Under the pieces are notes generated by a model, which saw nothing but the letters and a program-made list of their open reading frames with translations, was not told where the DNA came from and did not search any database. A program made the position numbers and the translations under genes. Of a stretch of DNA of 64,000 nt, positions 24,466 to 36,500 are shown piece after piece (positions within the stretch are counted from its first letter, which is position 1; each line of letters opens with the position of its first letter). The stretch lies in NCBI GenBank assembly GCA_039829995.1, contig CP140036.1:1-64000 (forward strand), given 5' to 3'. The DNA is from Buchnera aphidicola (Nurudea yanoniella) (GTDB taxonomy: Bacteria > Pseudomonadota > Gammaproteobacteria > Enterobacterales > Enterobacteriaceae).

Positions 24466-26298
24466 TTATTCTACTGTGACTGATTTTGCTAAATTTCTTG
24501 GTTGATCTATATTTTTTCCTTTTATTAAAGCAGTATAATATGCTAAAAGTTGTAGAGGGATTGAATAAAAAATAGGTGCAACTAAATTTTCTATATAAGG
24601 AAATCGAATGATATTTTTATCTGTATTAAATTTAGTATATGGATCAGAAAAAATATAAGTTAAACCTTTTCTAACATGAATTTCTTCTATATTTAATTTT
24701 ATTTTTTCTAAAAGATGACTGTTTGGAGCAATTATTATAATTGGAAGATTAGAGTCTATCAAAGCTAGAGGACCATGCTTTAATTCTCCTATAGGATATC
24801 CTTCTGCATGAATATAAGAAATTTCTTTCATTTTTAACGCTCCTTCCATTGCAATAGGATATAATTCACCTTTTCCTAGAAAAATAATATTTTTTTTAGT
24901 AAATATTTTTTTAGCTAGAGTTCGGATTATATGTTTATGTTTTAGTACTTCTTCTATTTTTTTTGGAAGTATATTAAGAATATTTACTATTTTTTGTTCT
25001 AATTCAACATCATTTCTTTTTAAGCTAATAAATTTAGTAGCTAACATCAATAATACAGTTAGTTGAGAAGTAAATGATTTGGTAGATGCTACACCTATTT
25101 CGATTCCAGCATGAGTAAGTAACGAAAAATCAGATTCATATACTAACGATGAACTATTTGAATTACATATTGCTAATGATCCTAAATATTTGAAGTTTTT
25201 TGAAATTCTTAAGGCAGTTAAGTTATCTGCAGTTTCTCCAGATTGTGATAATATTAATAATAAACTATTTTTTCGTACTACAAATTTTCTGTAACAAAAT
25301 TCCGAAGCAATTTCTACATCGCATGATATCATAGATAACGATTCAAACCAATATTTTGAAACTAATCCTGCATAATAGGATGTTCCACATGCTATAATAT
25401 GAATATGTTCTGTTTTAAATAATATTTTTTCAGCTTTAGAATTGAGTTCTGAAAAATAAATTTTTTTATTTTTCGTTAATCTATTTAAAAGAGTATTTTG
25501 TATAGATATAGGTTGTTCATATATTTCTTTTTCCATATAATGTTTAAATATTCCTTTGCTGATAGTATTATTTTTAGATTTTAAATGTGTAATTTTTTGG
25601 GTTTTAATTTTTCCTTCCGCATTGAAAATAGTAACATTATAATTTTTTAATATTGCAATGTCTCCTTCGCGTAAGTATATGAAACGATTTGTAACTTTTG
25701 ATAATGCTAATTGATCAGAAGCAATATAATTTTCTTTATTTCCTATTCCGATTAATAATGGATTACCTGATCGTACAGCTATTAGTTTGTGTGGATTTTT
25801 TGTATCCATTATTACTATGCTATAATTTCCTTTTAGTTGTTTAACAACACGTTGAATAGTTTTTAAAGATTTTTCTTTCTTATTTTCAATTTGTGTTAAA
25901 TGAATTAAATGAGCAATAACTTCTGTATCAGTATTAGAAGAAAAACAATATCCTTTTTTTTCTAAATATTTTTTAATTTCTTTATAATTTTCAATTATTC
26001 CATTATGTACAATAGATATATTTTTAGATATGTGAGGATGTGCATTAGATACTACTGCTTTTCCATGTGTAGCCCATCTAGTATGCGCCATACCTATATT
26101 CCCATTTAAGTTTATTTTTTCAATGATTTTTATTAAGTTTTTTACTTTTCCTTGAGCACGAAAACGTAGAATTTTATTATTTTTATCAATTATTGCTAAT
26201 CCTGAAGAGTCGTATCCTCGATATTCTAGTTGAATTAAACCTTCTTTCAATATTTGAACAATGTTTCTTTTTGCAATAGCAGCAATAATTCCACACAT
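24466..26298 (-). CDS. glmS: Glutamine-fructose-6-phosphate aminotransferase
   Basis: GlmS makes glucosamine-6-phosphate from fructose-6-phosphate and glutamine, the first step toward UDP-GlcNAc. The 610-residue product has the family length. The N-terminal glutaminase domain begins with the catalytic Cys2 (MCGIIAAI) and has HTRWATHG. Two SIS sugar-binding domains follow ([17 protein letters not shown]), and the protein ends with the conserved NLAKSVTVE. It lies 31 bp downstream of glmU on the same strand, forming a two-gene amino-sugar operon. Confidence 0.97.
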   Translation of the reverse strand: MCGIIAAIAKRNIVQILKEGLIQLEYRGYDSSGLAIIDKNNKILRFRAQGKVKNLIKIIEKINLNGNIGMAHTRWATHGKAVVSNAHPHISKNISIVHNGIIENYKEIKKYLEKKGYCFSSNTDTEVIAHLIHLTQIENKKEKSLKTIQRVVKQLKGNYSIVIMDTKNPHKLIAVRSGNPLLIGIGNKENYIASDQLALSKVTNRFIYLREGDIAILKNYNVTIFNAEGKIKTQKITHLKSKNNTISKGIFKHYMEKEIYEQPISIQNTLLNRLTKNKKIYFSELNSKAEKILFKTEHIHIIACGTSYYAGLVSKYWFESLSMISCDVEIASEFCYRKFVVRKNSLLLILSQSGETADNLTALRISKNFKYLGSLAICNSNSSSLVYESDFSLLTHAGIEIGVASTKSFTSQLTVLLMLATKFISLKRNDVELEQKIVNILNILPKKIEEVLKHKHIIRTLAKKIFTKKNIIFLGKGELYPIAMEGALKMKEISYIHAEGYPIGELKHGPLALIDSNLPIIIIAPNSHLLEKIKLNIEEIHVRKGLTYIFSDPYTKFNTDKNIIRFPYIENLVAPIFYSIPLQLLAYYTALIKGKNIDQPRNLAKSVTVE

Positions 26299-26329
26299 TT
26301 TATATCCTATAGTAAAAATTTATATTTTT

Positions 26330-27682
26330 TTAAGAGTTGTATTTTTTATGTATTTCTTTTTTTTTGTTATAAACTAAACTCGGTTCATCAACATTTTTTA
26401 TAACTGTAGTACCGGCTGCAATAATAGTATTTTTTGAAATTTTAATAGGAGCAATTAATTGGCAATGTGAACCAATAAATACGTTGTCTTCAATAATAGT
26501 TTTAGATTTCTTTTTCCCATCATAGTTACAAAAAATAGTTCCTGCTCCTATATTTACTTGTTTTCCAATTTTAGAATTTCCTAAATAACTTAGATGTTTT
26601 GCTTTTGATTTACAATCAATTAAAGTTTCCTTTATTTCGACAAAATTTCCTATTTGAGTATAACTGTTTAATATTGTCCCATTTCTTAAATGAGAAAAAG
26701 GGCCAATAACACAATTATTTTTTATAATTGTTTCTTCAATAATTGTGTATGCTTTAATATAGCAATTATTTCCAATTGTGCTATTTTTTATAATGCATCC
26801 AGGTCCAATTTTAACAAATTTTCCTAATATAACTTTACCTTCTAAGATTACTCCAGTATCAATTTCTATATTTTTTCCTGCTTTTAAAGTACCACGAATA
26901 TTAAAATTTTCTGGATTATGAAGTGTAACTCCTGATAATAATAAATTTTTGATTTTTTTTTGTTGATATATTTTTTCAGCTATTGATAATTGAAGTTTAT
27001 TATTTATTCCTTTTATTTCGTCTTTGTGAATAGCACTAACAGAATTTATTATATTTTTATTTTTATAAGCAATTTGAATAATATCAGTAATATAATATTC
27101 TCTTTTTTTATTTTTATTTTTTATCTTTTTTGTCCAATTTTTTAAATTTTTTCCAGTAGTAATAAAAATTCCAGAATTAATTTCACTTATTTTTAATTGC
27201 TCTTTAGTTGCATCATGAAATTCTATTATTTGTGTAATTTTTCCATTTTTTCTAATTATTTTTCCAAAATCGTTAGAATTTTCTAATTGAGTTGTTAATA
27301 AACTAATTGATGATTTCTTTTTAGATAATATTAATTTATTTATAGATTTTTTTGATATTAAAGGCATATCTCCATATAAAACAAGGTAATTCTCATCATC
27401 TTGCATAATGCTGGTAAGTTGGTGTATAGCATTTCCAGTTCCAAGTATTTTTTTTTGTTGTATCCATATTAAATTGGGATCGATAATAATAGATTTAAAT
27501 AGTTTATACTGAGAACCATAAATTAAATAAATGTTCTTGGAATGAATAGATTTTGCTAAATCTACAACATGTTGTAAGATAGGTTTGTCCCCTAGTATAT
27601 GAAGAACTTTTGGATAATTAGAATGCATCCTTGTACCTTTTCCAGCAGCGAGAATAATAACATGTATATTTTTTTCTAACAT
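26330..27682 (-). CDS. glmU: Bifunctional UDP-GlcNAc pyrophosphorylase / GlcN-1-P acetyltransferase
   Basis: GlmU acetylates glucosamine-1-phosphate and couples it to UTP, giving UDP-GlcNAc for peptidoglycan. The 450-residue product is close to E. coli (456). The N-terminal nucleotidyltransferase motif is LAAGKGTRMHSNYPKVLH (core GKGTRM..PKVL); from about residue 250 a left-handed beta-helix of hexapeptide repeats follows, ending with the conserved GAGTIFCNYDG and SHCQLIAP. glmM, the enzyme between GlmS and GlmU, is not in this window. Confidence 0.96.
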   Translation of the reverse strand: MLEKNIHVIILAAGKGTRMHSNYPKVLHILGDKPILQHVVDLAKSIHSKNIYLIYGSQYKLFKSIIIDPNLIWIQQKKILGTGNAIHQLTSIMQDDENYLVLYGDMPLISKKSINKLILSKKKSSISLLTTQLENSNDFGKIIRKNGKITQIIEFHDATKEQLKISEINSGIFITTGKNLKNWTKKIKNKNKKREYYITDIIQIAYKNKNIINSVSAIHKDEIKGINNKLQLSIAEKIYQQKKIKNLLLSGVTLHNPENFNIRGTLKAGKNIEIDTGVILEGKVILGKFVKIGPGCIIKNSTIGNNCYIKAYTIIEETIIKNNCVIGPFSHLRNGTILNSYTQIGNFVEIKETLIDCKSKAKHLSYLGNSKIGKQVNIGAGTIFCNYDGKKKSKTIIEDNVFIGSHCQLIAPIKISKNTIIAAGTTVIKNVDEPSLVYNKKKEIHKKYNS

Positions 27683-27859
27683 ATATCTTTATCCTTAACT
27701 TTATCTTATTTTTATTTAATTCTAGGATATATTTAAGCATTTTTTGTTTGAATAAATAAAAATAATTGTAGTTTTTTAATTGTTTTAACGACGTAAATTG
27801 AATGCATTTTTATATTTTGAAGTATTATTTATATTAGATTAGTATACATGAAGGTTTCT

Positions 27860-28666
27860 ATGTATTATGATATTATTTCAATTGATCTTGATGGAACTCT
27901 TTTGTTTCCGAATAATAGCCTTAGTAAATATACAAAAAATGTTATTAGAATGTTATCTAAAAAAGGTATTTACTTTGTAATAGCTACAGGAAGACATTAT
28001 ATTGAAGCTAATAATATTAAAAACGTTTTAAAAATTCCAGCGTTTTTAATTACTTCTAATGGAGCTAGAATTCATGATCCATATGGTAAATTAATATATA
28101 GTTGTGATTTAGATGAAAGTATAGTATTACGATTAGTAAATTTATATTTATGTAAAAGTAATGTATTTATTCAATTACATTCACATACACATTGGTATGT
28201 TAACAATATTTTTTATAAAGATTTAAATTATTATTCATCTCTAGGATTACAATATACATTATTCCATATTAAAAATGTAATATGCAAAAATATTAGTAAG
28301 TTATTATTTATTTGTAAAAATACTAAATTTCTTTTTTCTTTAAAAGATTACATTTTAAATAAATTTAAAAAAATAGTAAATGTTAATTTTTCGAGTTTAT
28401 ACTGTATTGAAGTAATGTCTAATAAAGTTTCTAAGGGGAATGCTTTAAAGATCTTATTGAATATTTTAGGATTATCTCTTGATAATTGTTTATCTTTTGG
28501 TGATTCAATGAATGATCAAGATATGTTAGAATTATCAGGAAAAGGATGTATCATGAAAAATGGTGATTTTTTTCTTAAGCGATCTCTTTTTAACATGGAA
28601 GTTATTGGTAGTAATTTAGAAGATGGAGTAGCGAAATACTTAACTAAAATTTTCAAAATTAATTAA
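27860..28666 (+). CDS. yigL: HAD-superfamily phosphatase YigL
   Basis: This is a Cof-type HAD phosphatase; the E. coli YigL enzyme dephosphorylates sugar phosphates and pyridoxal phosphate. Motif I is SIDLDGTLL with the nucleophile and acid Asp pair, motif II lies in ATGRH, and motif III/IV is in LSFGDSMNDQDML. The segment TSNGARIHD matches YigL closely, and E. coli yigL also lies near metE. I start at the ATG at 27860, which has AAGG five bases upstream and aligns with the E. coli start. An in-frame ATG at 27848 would add four residues. The product is 268 residues. Confidence 0.88.
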   Translation: MYYDIISIDLDGTLLFPNNSLSKYTKNVIRMLSKKGIYFVIATGRHYIEANNIKNVLKIPAFLITSNGARIHDPYGKLIYSCDLDESIVLRLVNLYLCKSNVFIQLHSHTHWYVNNIFYKDLNYYSSLGLQYTLFHIKNVICKNISKLLFICKNTKFLFSLKDYILNKFKKIVNVNFSSLYCIEVMSNKVSKGNALKILLNILGLSLDNCLSFGDSMNDQDMLELSGKGCIMKNGDFFLKRSLFNMEVIGSNLEDGVAKYLTKIFKIN

Positions 28667-28776
28667 AAAATATTTTATTTTTTATGTATTTTTTATAACT
28701 TCTAGAAATATATTTTAAATTTTTTAGATGTTTTATGTAGAGATAGTTTATTGATTTTTTATATGGAGTTGAGTGT

Positions 28777-31047
28777 ATGAAAGTTCTTAGTCATATATTA
28801 GGTTTTCCTAGAATTGGTATAAATCGCGAATTGAAATTTGCACAAGAAAGTTATTGGTCTGGAGAAATTTCTCAAGATCAGTTGCTATCAGTTGGAAAAG
28901 ATCTAAGAAAAAAAAATTGGAAAGAGCAAATAAAAGAAGATATTGATTTTATTACTGTAGGTGATTTTTCTTGGTATGATCATGTTTTAGATACGACAAT
29001 GTTATTAGGAAATATACCAAAAAGACATAATTATAAAAATGAAAATATTACGTTAGATACTTTATTTTATATTGCACGAGGACGTTCTTTTGAAAATAAA
29101 TTAATACCTGCTTCGGATATGACAAAGTGGTTTGATACTAATTATCATTATATTGTGCCTGAATTTACATGTGATTCAAATTTTAATTTGTCTTGGTTGC
29201 AGTTATTAGAAGAAATTGAAGAAGCATTGTTAATGAGTAATAAAGTTAAACCTGTTATTTTAGGTCCATTAACTTATTTATGGTTGGGAAAAATTAAAGG
29301 GTTATATTTTGATAAATTGAATTTATTAAAGAAAATAATTCCAGTTTATCAAAATCTTTTAATCGAATTAAAAAAGAAAAATATTACATGGGTACAAATA
29401 GATGAACCTATTTTAGTATTAGAGTTGCCAGAAGCATGGAAAAGGTCTTTTCATTTTGTTTATGAAAGTTTAACAGGATATAGAAAAATATTATTGACTA
29501 CTTATTTTGGAAGTATAAATCATAATTTAGATATAATTTGCAAGTTGCCCGTGCAAGGTTTACATTTAGATTTAGTTTCTGGAAAATGTAATTTATCTCT
29601 ATTAAATTCACAAATTCCTGAAGACTGGTTAATTTCCTTAGGAATTATTAATGGAAGAAATGTTTGGCGTACAAATTTATCCCATTGGTTTTCAAAATTA
29701 TTAGAACTTTTAAAGTTCAGAAATAAAGTTTGGATCGCTTCTTCTTGTTCTTTATTACATTCCCCTCTCAGTATCAAGAATGAATATTTTTTAGATGAAA
29801 AGGTAAAAGATTTATTTTCTTTTGCTATACAAAAGTGTAAAGAATTAAATTTATTAAAAAATGCTTTAAATTTGGGTGAACAATCTGCAATAAATCTTTG
29901 GAGTGATCCTATTCGTTCTCGATTTAATTTAAATTTAGAAAATACTTTTAATATTCAACAAAAACTTGATGCAAAATTGTTAAATGAAAATACGAGAAAA
30001 AGTTCGTATCCTATTAGGGCTAAGAAACAAAAAATAAAATTAAATTTACCTGTTTTACCTATAACTACGATAGGTTCTTTTCCACAAACGAAAGAACTTA
30101 GAGAACTTCGTTTTAATTTTAAAAAAGGTAATTTAAGTTATGAAGAATACAAAAATGAAATTTATAACCATATAAATTCAGCAATTTCTCTTCAGGAAGA
30201 TTTGGGAATCGATGTTTTAGTACATGGTGAATTTGAAAGAAATGATATGGTGGAGTATTTTGGTGAACATTTAAGTGGTTTTGTATTTACAAAAAATGGA
30301 TGGGTTCAAAGTTATGGGTCAAGATGTGTAAAACCACCTATTATTCTAGGTGATGTTAAACGTTCCAGGTCTATTACTATAGAATGGATTAAATACGCAC
30401 AATCTTTAACGAAAAAACCTGTGAAAGGTATGTTAACTGGACCTATAACTATTTTATGTTGGTCTTTTTTAAGAGAAGATTTGTCTAAAGAAAATATAGC
30501 TAAACAAATTGCTTTAGCTTTACGTGATGAAGTTTTGGAATTAGAAAATGAAGGAATAAATATTATTCAAATTGATGAACCAGCTTTGAGAGAAGGACTT
30601 CCGTTACGTCATAGTTTATGGAACCAGTATTTATCGTGGGCTATTGAAATGTTTCGATTAACGTACTCAGGTGTTAAAGATGAAACACAAATTCATACTC
30701 ATATGTGTTATTGTGAATTTAATGATATTATGGATGCGATTGTTTTATTGGATGTAGATGTTATTACTATCGAAACATCTCGGTCTGATATGGAATTGTT
30801 AGAATTTTTTAAAAACTTTAAATATCCTAATGAAATTGGACCTGGTATATACGATGTTCATTCACCTTCTGCGCCTAGTGTTGAATGGATGATTAAATTG
30901 TTAAAAAAAGCTATTAACTATATTCCTATTAAAAGATTATGGGTTAATCCAGATTGTGGTTTAAAAACTAGAGATTGGGAAGTTACAAAAGTTTCTTTAA
31001 AAAATATGGTAAAAGCAGCAAAAATTATCAGAAAGCAATACAAGTAA
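28777..31047 (+). CDS. metE: Cobalamin-independent methionine synthase MetE
   Basis: MetE transfers a methyl group from methyl-tetrahydrofolate triglutamate to homocysteine, making methionine for the aphid. The 756-residue product equals the family length (753). The zinc ligands of the C-terminal barrel are visible in HTHMCYCEF (His, Cys) and NPDCGLKTR (Cys), and the IDEPALREG segment is intact. A TGGAGTT ribosome-binding site lies before the ATG. The methyl donor is produced by MetF (48561-49448). The last 43 nt of the gene form half of a large perfect palindrome. No metR is next to it. Confidence 0.98.
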   Translation: MKVLSHILGFPRIGINRELKFAQESYWSGEISQDQLLSVGKDLRKKNWKEQIKEDIDFITVGDFSWYDHVLDTTMLLGNIPKRHNYKNENITLDTLFYIARGRSFENKLIPASDMTKWFDTNYHYIVPEFTCDSNFNLSWLQLLEEIEEALLMSNKVKPVILGPLTYLWLGKIKGLYFDKLNLLKKIIPVYQNLLIELKKKNITWVQIDEPILVLELPEAWKRSFHFVYESLTGYRKILLTTYFGSINHNLDIICKLPVQGLHLDLVSGKCNLSLLNSQIPEDWLISLGIINGRNVWRTNLSHWFSKLLELLKFRNKVWIASSCSLLHSPLSIKNEYFLDEKVKDLFSFAIQKCKELNLLKNALNLGEQSAINLWSDPIRSRFNLNLENTFNIQQKLDAKLLNENTRKSSYPIRAKKQKIKLNLPVLPITTIGSFPQTKELRELRFNFKKGNLSYEEYKNEIYNHINSAISLQEDLGIDVLVHGEFERNDMVEYFGEHLSGFVFTKNGWVQSYGSRCVKPPIILGDVKRSRSITIEWIKYAQSLTKKPVKGMLTGPITILCWSFLREDLSKENIAKQIALALRDEVLELENEGINIIQIDEPALREGLPLRHSLWNQYLSWAIEMFRLTYSGVKDETQIHTHMCYCEFNDIMDAIVLLDVDVITIETSRSDMELLEFFKNFKYPNEIGPGIYDVHSPSAPSVEWMIKLLKKAINYIPIKRLWVNPDCGLKTRDWEVTKVSLKNMVKAAKIIRKQYK

Positions 31048-31146
31048 TGAATAATATGATTAAAAAGCGATGTTTTAACATCGCTTTTTAATCATATTAT
31101 TCATTACTTGTATTGCTTTCTGATAATTTTTGCTGCTTTTACCATA
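31005..31146. repeat. Perfect inverted repeat, 70-bp arms, spanning the metE end and its terminator
   Basis: The left arm (31005-31074) and right arm (31077-31146) are exact reverse complements around a 2-nt centre (31075-31076). Pairing stops at the next base on each side (A opposite A). The left arm includes the final 43 nt of metE with its stop codon plus 27 nt of spacer, so 31104-31146 is a second, inverted copy of the metE 3' end. The inner part, AAAAAGCGATG/CATCGCTTTTT, is an ordinary terminator hairpin. Confidence 0.95.
31062..31089 (+). terminator. Rho-independent terminator of metE
   Basis: The stem GCGATGTT/AACATCGC (31067-31074 and 31077-31084), preceded by five A and followed by TTTTTAAT, lies about 15-20 bp after the metE stop. 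It is the centre of the larger palindrome. Confidence 0.8.
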
Positions 31147-31642
31147 AATAAAAATAAAATTAAAATTTAATGTAATTCTAATTATATTTTTAAATTTATA
31201 TACAATAAAAATAAAAAATTTATTATAATATAAACGTTTAATGATTAATATTTTTTATTTTTTTAATATAAAGAATTATATATTATTTATTAACAATTTT
31301 AAGTAATATTTTTCTAATTTTTTTAAAATATATTTATATATATATATATTACAATAAATAAGTTATATGTGTATATATCAAACAATATTAATGAAAATAA
31401 TGTTATATATTTTCATTTTAAAAAAACAGTTTTAAAGAATATTTAATTTTTTATAACAATAAATAAATATTGAAATTTATTTAAGTACTATTTTATATAC
31501 ATTTTTATATATTCAAATAATGTTTTAAATTTTTTGGGAAAACATTTTTATTTCTATAAATCATCAATTTACTCATTAAAAGATAATATTATCAAATTAA
31601 GTGTTGAATGATATAATCTATATTGTATTAAAAATTAAACTT
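31147..31642. other. Gene-free stretch between metE and purH
   Basis: About 500 bases between convergent metE and purH, extremely AT rich with a TATATATATATA run near 31336-31348. I see no reading frame, RNA gene or longer repeat after the palindrome ends. Confidence 0.6.
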
Positions 31643-33211
31643 TTAATGTTTGAAATATCTTGTTTTTGTAAAAATCATAGAAATATTATGTTTGTTCGCT
31701 TCTTCAATTATTTCTGTATCTCGAATAGATCCCCCAGGTTGAATAATACAAGAAGTATTCTGTTTCGAGATAATTTCGATACTATCCTTAAATGGAAAAA
31801 ATGCATCTGATGCCAAAACAGATTTTTTTAAACATATTTTATTTTCATGAGCTTTTGTTATTGCAATTTTTATAGCATCTATCCGATTGGGTTGTCCTGC
31901 GCCAATACTAATTACTTTTAAATTTTTAACGTATATTATAGCGTTAGATTTTAAATATTTTACAATTTTTAATGCAAATAAAGCATCTTGTATTTCTCTT
32001 ATAGTAGGTAACTTTTTGCTTACTATTTTCCATTCTTGTTGATTTATATCATTTATACAATTTGTTTGGATCAAAAAATAATTATTAATTGATTTTATAT
32101 TTAATTTATTTTTAGTAATATAATTTTCAGGATATTTGAGTATTCGTATATTATTCTTTTTAGAAAATATTTTTAAAGATGAATTCGTAATTTTTGGAGC
32201 TGTAATTAATTCTGAAAATTGTTGATTTATTATAATTTCTGCTATTTTTTTTGTAATAATTTTATTAAAAGCAATTACACCCCCAAAAGCTGAAATAGAA
32301 TCCGCTTTATAAGCAGATAAATAAGCATAATAGCAATTTCTTGAAATAGCTACACCACAAGGATTGCCATGTTTAACTATCACACAAGCAGGTTGTTCAA
32401 ATTCTTGAACACATGATACAGCAATATCAAAATCAGATAAATTATTATAAGATAAACATTTTCCTTGAATTTGATTAATATTATAATTTTTATCTGATAA
32501 ATCGACATATAATCCTGCTTTTTGATGCATATTTTCTCCATAAGACAAATTTTGTTTTTTTTTAAGTGTCAGGTTTAAATATTTTGGAAAAGAACTTGAA
32601 ATATGATTTTTTTCTTTGTTTTTTGAATTAGAAAAAAATTTAGATATATCATAATCATATAAAAAAATATTTTTGAATGCAATATTCGCTAATTTTAATC
32701 GTGTTTCATATGAAATTTCATTTTTAATGTTCATTTCCTTAATAATATGATCATAATCATTAATTTGTGTAATTACTGCAGTATAAAGATAATTTTTTGC
32801 GGCAGCACGTACAATAGCTGGACCTCCAATATCAATAGATTCAATTATATCTTCAAATTTTGAATTTTTATTTCTTAATACTTCTAAAAACGGATAAAAA
32901 TTTACTATAACTAAATCCATTTTAATTATTTTGTAGTAATTCATAATATCTTGATCACTAGGAAATCGAGCTAAAACTCCAGCATATATTTTATGATGCA
33001 ATGTTTTAATTCTTCCGGACATCATTTCAGGACAGTTAGTATATTCAGAAATATTTGTAGATTTAATTCCTGCATTTTTTAATATCTTTTGAGTTCCCGA
33101 AGTAGTAAATAAATTAATATTTTTTTTTACAAGTTTTTTGGAAAATTCTATAATTTTGGTTTTATCAGAAACACTAATCAACGCATTTTTTATAATTATA
33201 TTTTTTTTCAT
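31643..33211 (-). CDS. purH: Bifunctional AICAR transformylase / IMP cyclohydrolase
   Basis: PurH carries out the last two steps to IMP. In Buchnera most of the purine pathway is missing, and the substrate AICAR is thought to come from histidine biosynthesis. The 522-residue product matches the family (529). The N-terminal cyclohydrolase domain has SVSDKT, TSGT, SGRIKTLHHKI and NFYPF. The C-terminal transformylase domain has the catalytic KHGNPCG and SAFGGV, and the family end GGSIRDTEIIEEANKH. purD is not adjacent. Confidence 0.96.
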   Translation of the reverse strand: MKKNIIIKNALISVSDKTKIIEFSKKLVKKNINLFTTSGTQKILKNAGIKSTNISEYTNCPEMMSGRIKTLHHKIYAGVLARFPSDQDIMNYYKIIKMDLVIVNFYPFLEVLRNKNSKFEDIIESIDIGGPAIVRAAAKNYLYTAVITQINDYDHIIKEMNIKNEISYETRLKLANIAFKNIFLYDYDISKFFSNSKNKEKNHISSSFPKYLNLTLKKKQNLSYGENMHQKAGLYVDLSDKNYNINQIQGKCLSYNNLSDFDIAVSCVQEFEQPACVIVKHGNPCGVAISRNCYYAYLSAYKADSISAFGGVIAFNKIITKKIAEIIINQQFSELITAPKITNSSLKIFSKKNNIRILKYPENYITKNKLNIKSINNYFLIQTNCINDINQQEWKIVSKKLPTIREIQDALFALKIVKYLKSNAIIYVKNLKVISIGAGQPNRIDAIKIAITKAHENKICLKKSVLASDAFFPFKDSIEIISKQNTSCIIQPGGSIRDTEIIEEANKHNISMIFTKTRYFKH

Positions 33212-33540
33212 AATTTTATTTTAAAAGTAATTGTTACACATGAAATCTCAATTTTTGGGAAATGCACTAAAATAGTACTGTAAATATAATACTTCATATA
33301 TAAAATATATTTAAATGTATAAATTATATTTCTAAAAAATTATTTAATTATTTGTTATTATTTATAAAGTTGTAAAATAAAATATTAAAAATAATTTTTG
33401 TAAAAAATTCAAATATATTGTATTATATAGAAAATAATTTATATTTTTTTAAAATATTATTAATTATTTTATAGTATTTAAACTAAGCGATATCGAATAA
33501 AACTTAATATTTTATATAATTCTTTTTAAAAATACATAAA
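33212..33540. other. Gene-free stretch between rpoC and purH
   Basis: About 330 AT-rich bases upstream of purH, before the rpoC terminator. As I recall the order in other Buchnera genomes, hupA (HU, about 90 residues) lies here. No HU-like frame can be seen. Confidence 0.5.
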
Positions 33541-33544
33541 AAAC

Positions 33545-33570
33545 AAACATCTACATAAAAGTAAATGTTT
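33545..33570 (-). terminator. Terminator after rpoC
   Basis: The arms AAACATCTAC (33545-33554) and GTAAATGTTT (33561-33570) pair with a single mismatch over a 6-nt loop. On the minus strand the hairpin is followed by GTTTTTTATG. It lies about 15 bp beyond the rpoC stop and so closes the long rplKAJL-rpoBC block. Confidence 0.7.
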
Positions 33571-33584
33571 ATTTTTTATTTCAT

Positions 33585-36500
33585 TTATAGAGTAGAATTT
33601 AACAATTCTGATAAATTGGCTGATGCTTCTTCTGCGCTAATAGAAGATGATAAATTAAAATTTGTATTTTCTTTTTGACGTCGATTTATCCGTTTTTTAT
33701 GATAAGAATATCCTGTTCCTGCTGGAATTAAACGTCCTACGATCACATTTTCTTTTAAACCTCTTAGTTCATCTCTTTTTCCAGCTACTGAAGATTCAGT
33801 TAATACTCTTGTTGTTTCCTGAAAAGAAGCAGCAGATATAAACGATTCTGTTGCAAGGGATGCTTTAGTAATACCTAATAAATCTCTAGAAAATGTTGCT
33901 AACTTTTTATTTTCACCACTAAGCATTTTATTAGCTACTTTTACTCGTGAGTATTCTACTTGCTCTCCATTTAGAAATTCTGAATGTCCAGATTGAATAA
34001 TAGTTGCTTTGCGTAACATTTGTCTTATTATAACTTCGATATGTTTATCATTAATTTTAACTCCTTGAAGACGATATACTTCTTGAACTTCATTAACAAT
34101 ATATTTAGTTACCGCTTGAATGCCTCTTAATCTCAAAATATCGTGAGGAGATTCTGGCCCATCGGATATAATATCTCCTTTTTCAATTCTTTCTCCTTCA
34201 AATACATTCAATTGTCTCCATTTTGGAATCATTTCTTCATAAGGATTTCCTCCATCATATGGTGTAATAATTAATCTTCTTTTTCCTTTAGTATCTTTTC
34301 CAAAAGAAATAAATCCACTTATTTCAGCTAAAATAGCTAGTTCTTTTGGTCGACGCGCTTCAAATAAATCAGCTACTCTAGGTAATCCTCCTGTAATATC
34401 CTTGGTTCCTCCAGATTCTTGAGGAATTCTAGCTAAAGTATCTCCTGATTTTATTTGTACATTATTATCAATTTGCACTATAGTTTTACTAGGTAAAAAA
34501 TATTGTGCAGGCATTTCAGTTCCAGGTATTAAAACGTGGTTATTAGTAGAATCAACTATTTTCAATGATGGTCGTAAATCTTTTCCAACAATTGTTCTTT
34601 CTGATGTATCAAGTATAACTATAGATGTTAAACCAGTAAGTTCATCAGTTTGCCTTGTAATACTTTGACCATCTATCATGTCAACAAATTTTACATATCC
34701 ATGAACTTCGGAAATTATCGGAATTGTATGAGGATCCCATTTTGCTATTATTTCACCTGATTGTACTTGTTCTCCGTTTTTTTTCGCTATTATAGCTCCA
34801 TAAGGAACTTTATAACTTTCTTTTGTCACGTTTACGTCATCTATAACCTTTAATTCAACATTACGTGAAGTAATTATAATTTTTCCTTCAGAATTAATTA
34901 TAGATTTTGCATTTTCGAGTTTTATAGTTCCAAAAGTTTTTATTTGTATATTTGATTCAGTTGCCGCTCGAGAAGCTGCCCCTCCAATATGAAAAGTTCT
35001 CATTGTAAGTTGTGTTCCTGGTTCTCCGATAGATTGAGCAGCAATAACTCCAATAGCTTCTCCTTTTTTCACTATATTTCCTCTAGCTAAATCCCTTCCG
35101 TAACAATATGCACATACGCCAAAGTTAGTTTCACAATTTACTACTGATCTTACTTTGATACTATCTATAGAATTTTTTTCTAAAAGATCACACCACTTTT
35201 CATTCAAAAGAGTATTTTTAAATATTAATATATTAGAAGACAAAGGTTTGAAAATATTTTCTACTGTTACACGACCCAAAACTTTTTCTCTTAATGGTTC
35301 TTTAATTTCACCCCCTTCTATAACTGCAGTCATAATAATCCCTTCTTTTGTATTACAATTGTCTTCTGTAACTACTAAATCTTGAGCAACATCAACTAAT
35401 CGACGAGTTAAATATCCAGAATTAGCAGTTTTTAACGCAGTGTCAGCTAATCCTTTTCGCGCACCATGAGTAGAAATAAAATATTGCAATACATTTAGTC
35501 CTTCTCTAAAATTGGCTGTAATTGGAGTTTCAATAATAGATCCATCAGGTTTTGCCATTAATCCTCGCATTCCCGCTAATTGTCGGATTTGAGCAGCAGA
35601 TCCTCTTGCACCTGAATCTGCCATCATAAAAATATTATTAAATGAAGTTTGTTTTATCAATTTTCCAGTGTTATCAGAAACATATTCTGTTGATAAATTA
35701 TTCATCATAGCTTTCGCAACTCTTTCATTAGCTTCAGCCCAAATATCAATAACTTTGTTATATCTTTCTCCTGCAGTAACAAATCCTGATTGAAATTGAT
35801 CTTGTATTTCTGCTACTTCGATCTCTGCTTCTGTAATGATGTTTTCTTTCTTTTTTGGAATAACCATATCATCAATTCCTACAGATGCTCCAGATCGTGC
35901 GGCATAAGTAAATCCTGTATACATAATTTGATCAGCAAAACGTACTGTTTGTTTTATTCCTAATATTCTGTAGCACATATTAAGCATTGTAGAAATAGAC
36001 TTTTTCCCCAATGTTTGATTAACTATAGAAAAAGGTAATCCTTTTGGTACAATCATCCATAGTATAGCTCTACCAATAGTAGTAGATATTATCTTTTTTT
36101 TTCTTAAAAATTTTCCATCATTCATTAATTTGTATTCTACAATTTTTACTTTTACTTTCGCATGTAGTTTCGCTAATCCTAATCGATAAACTTTTTCAGC
36201 TTCTTTAGAATTATTAAGTATCATTCCCTCTCCTTTTACATTAATTCGTTTTCGAGTCATGTAATACAGTCCTAAGACAACATCTTGAGAGGGTACAATA
36301 ATTGGTTCACCATTAGCAGGTGATAAAATATTATTTGTAGACATCATTAATGAACGTGCTTCTAATTGTGCTTCTAAAGTCAAAGGAACATGTACAGCCA
36401 TTTGATCTCCATCAAAATCTGCATTATATGCAGCACATACTAATGGATGTAATTGTATTGCTTTTCCTTCAACTAAAACCGGTTCAAAAGCTTGAATTCC

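Noticed and set aside
31320..31380. TATATATATATA run as a microsatellite or origin element
   Set aside because: It is a short run in extremely AT-rich spacer DNA. Similar runs occur by chance all over this window.
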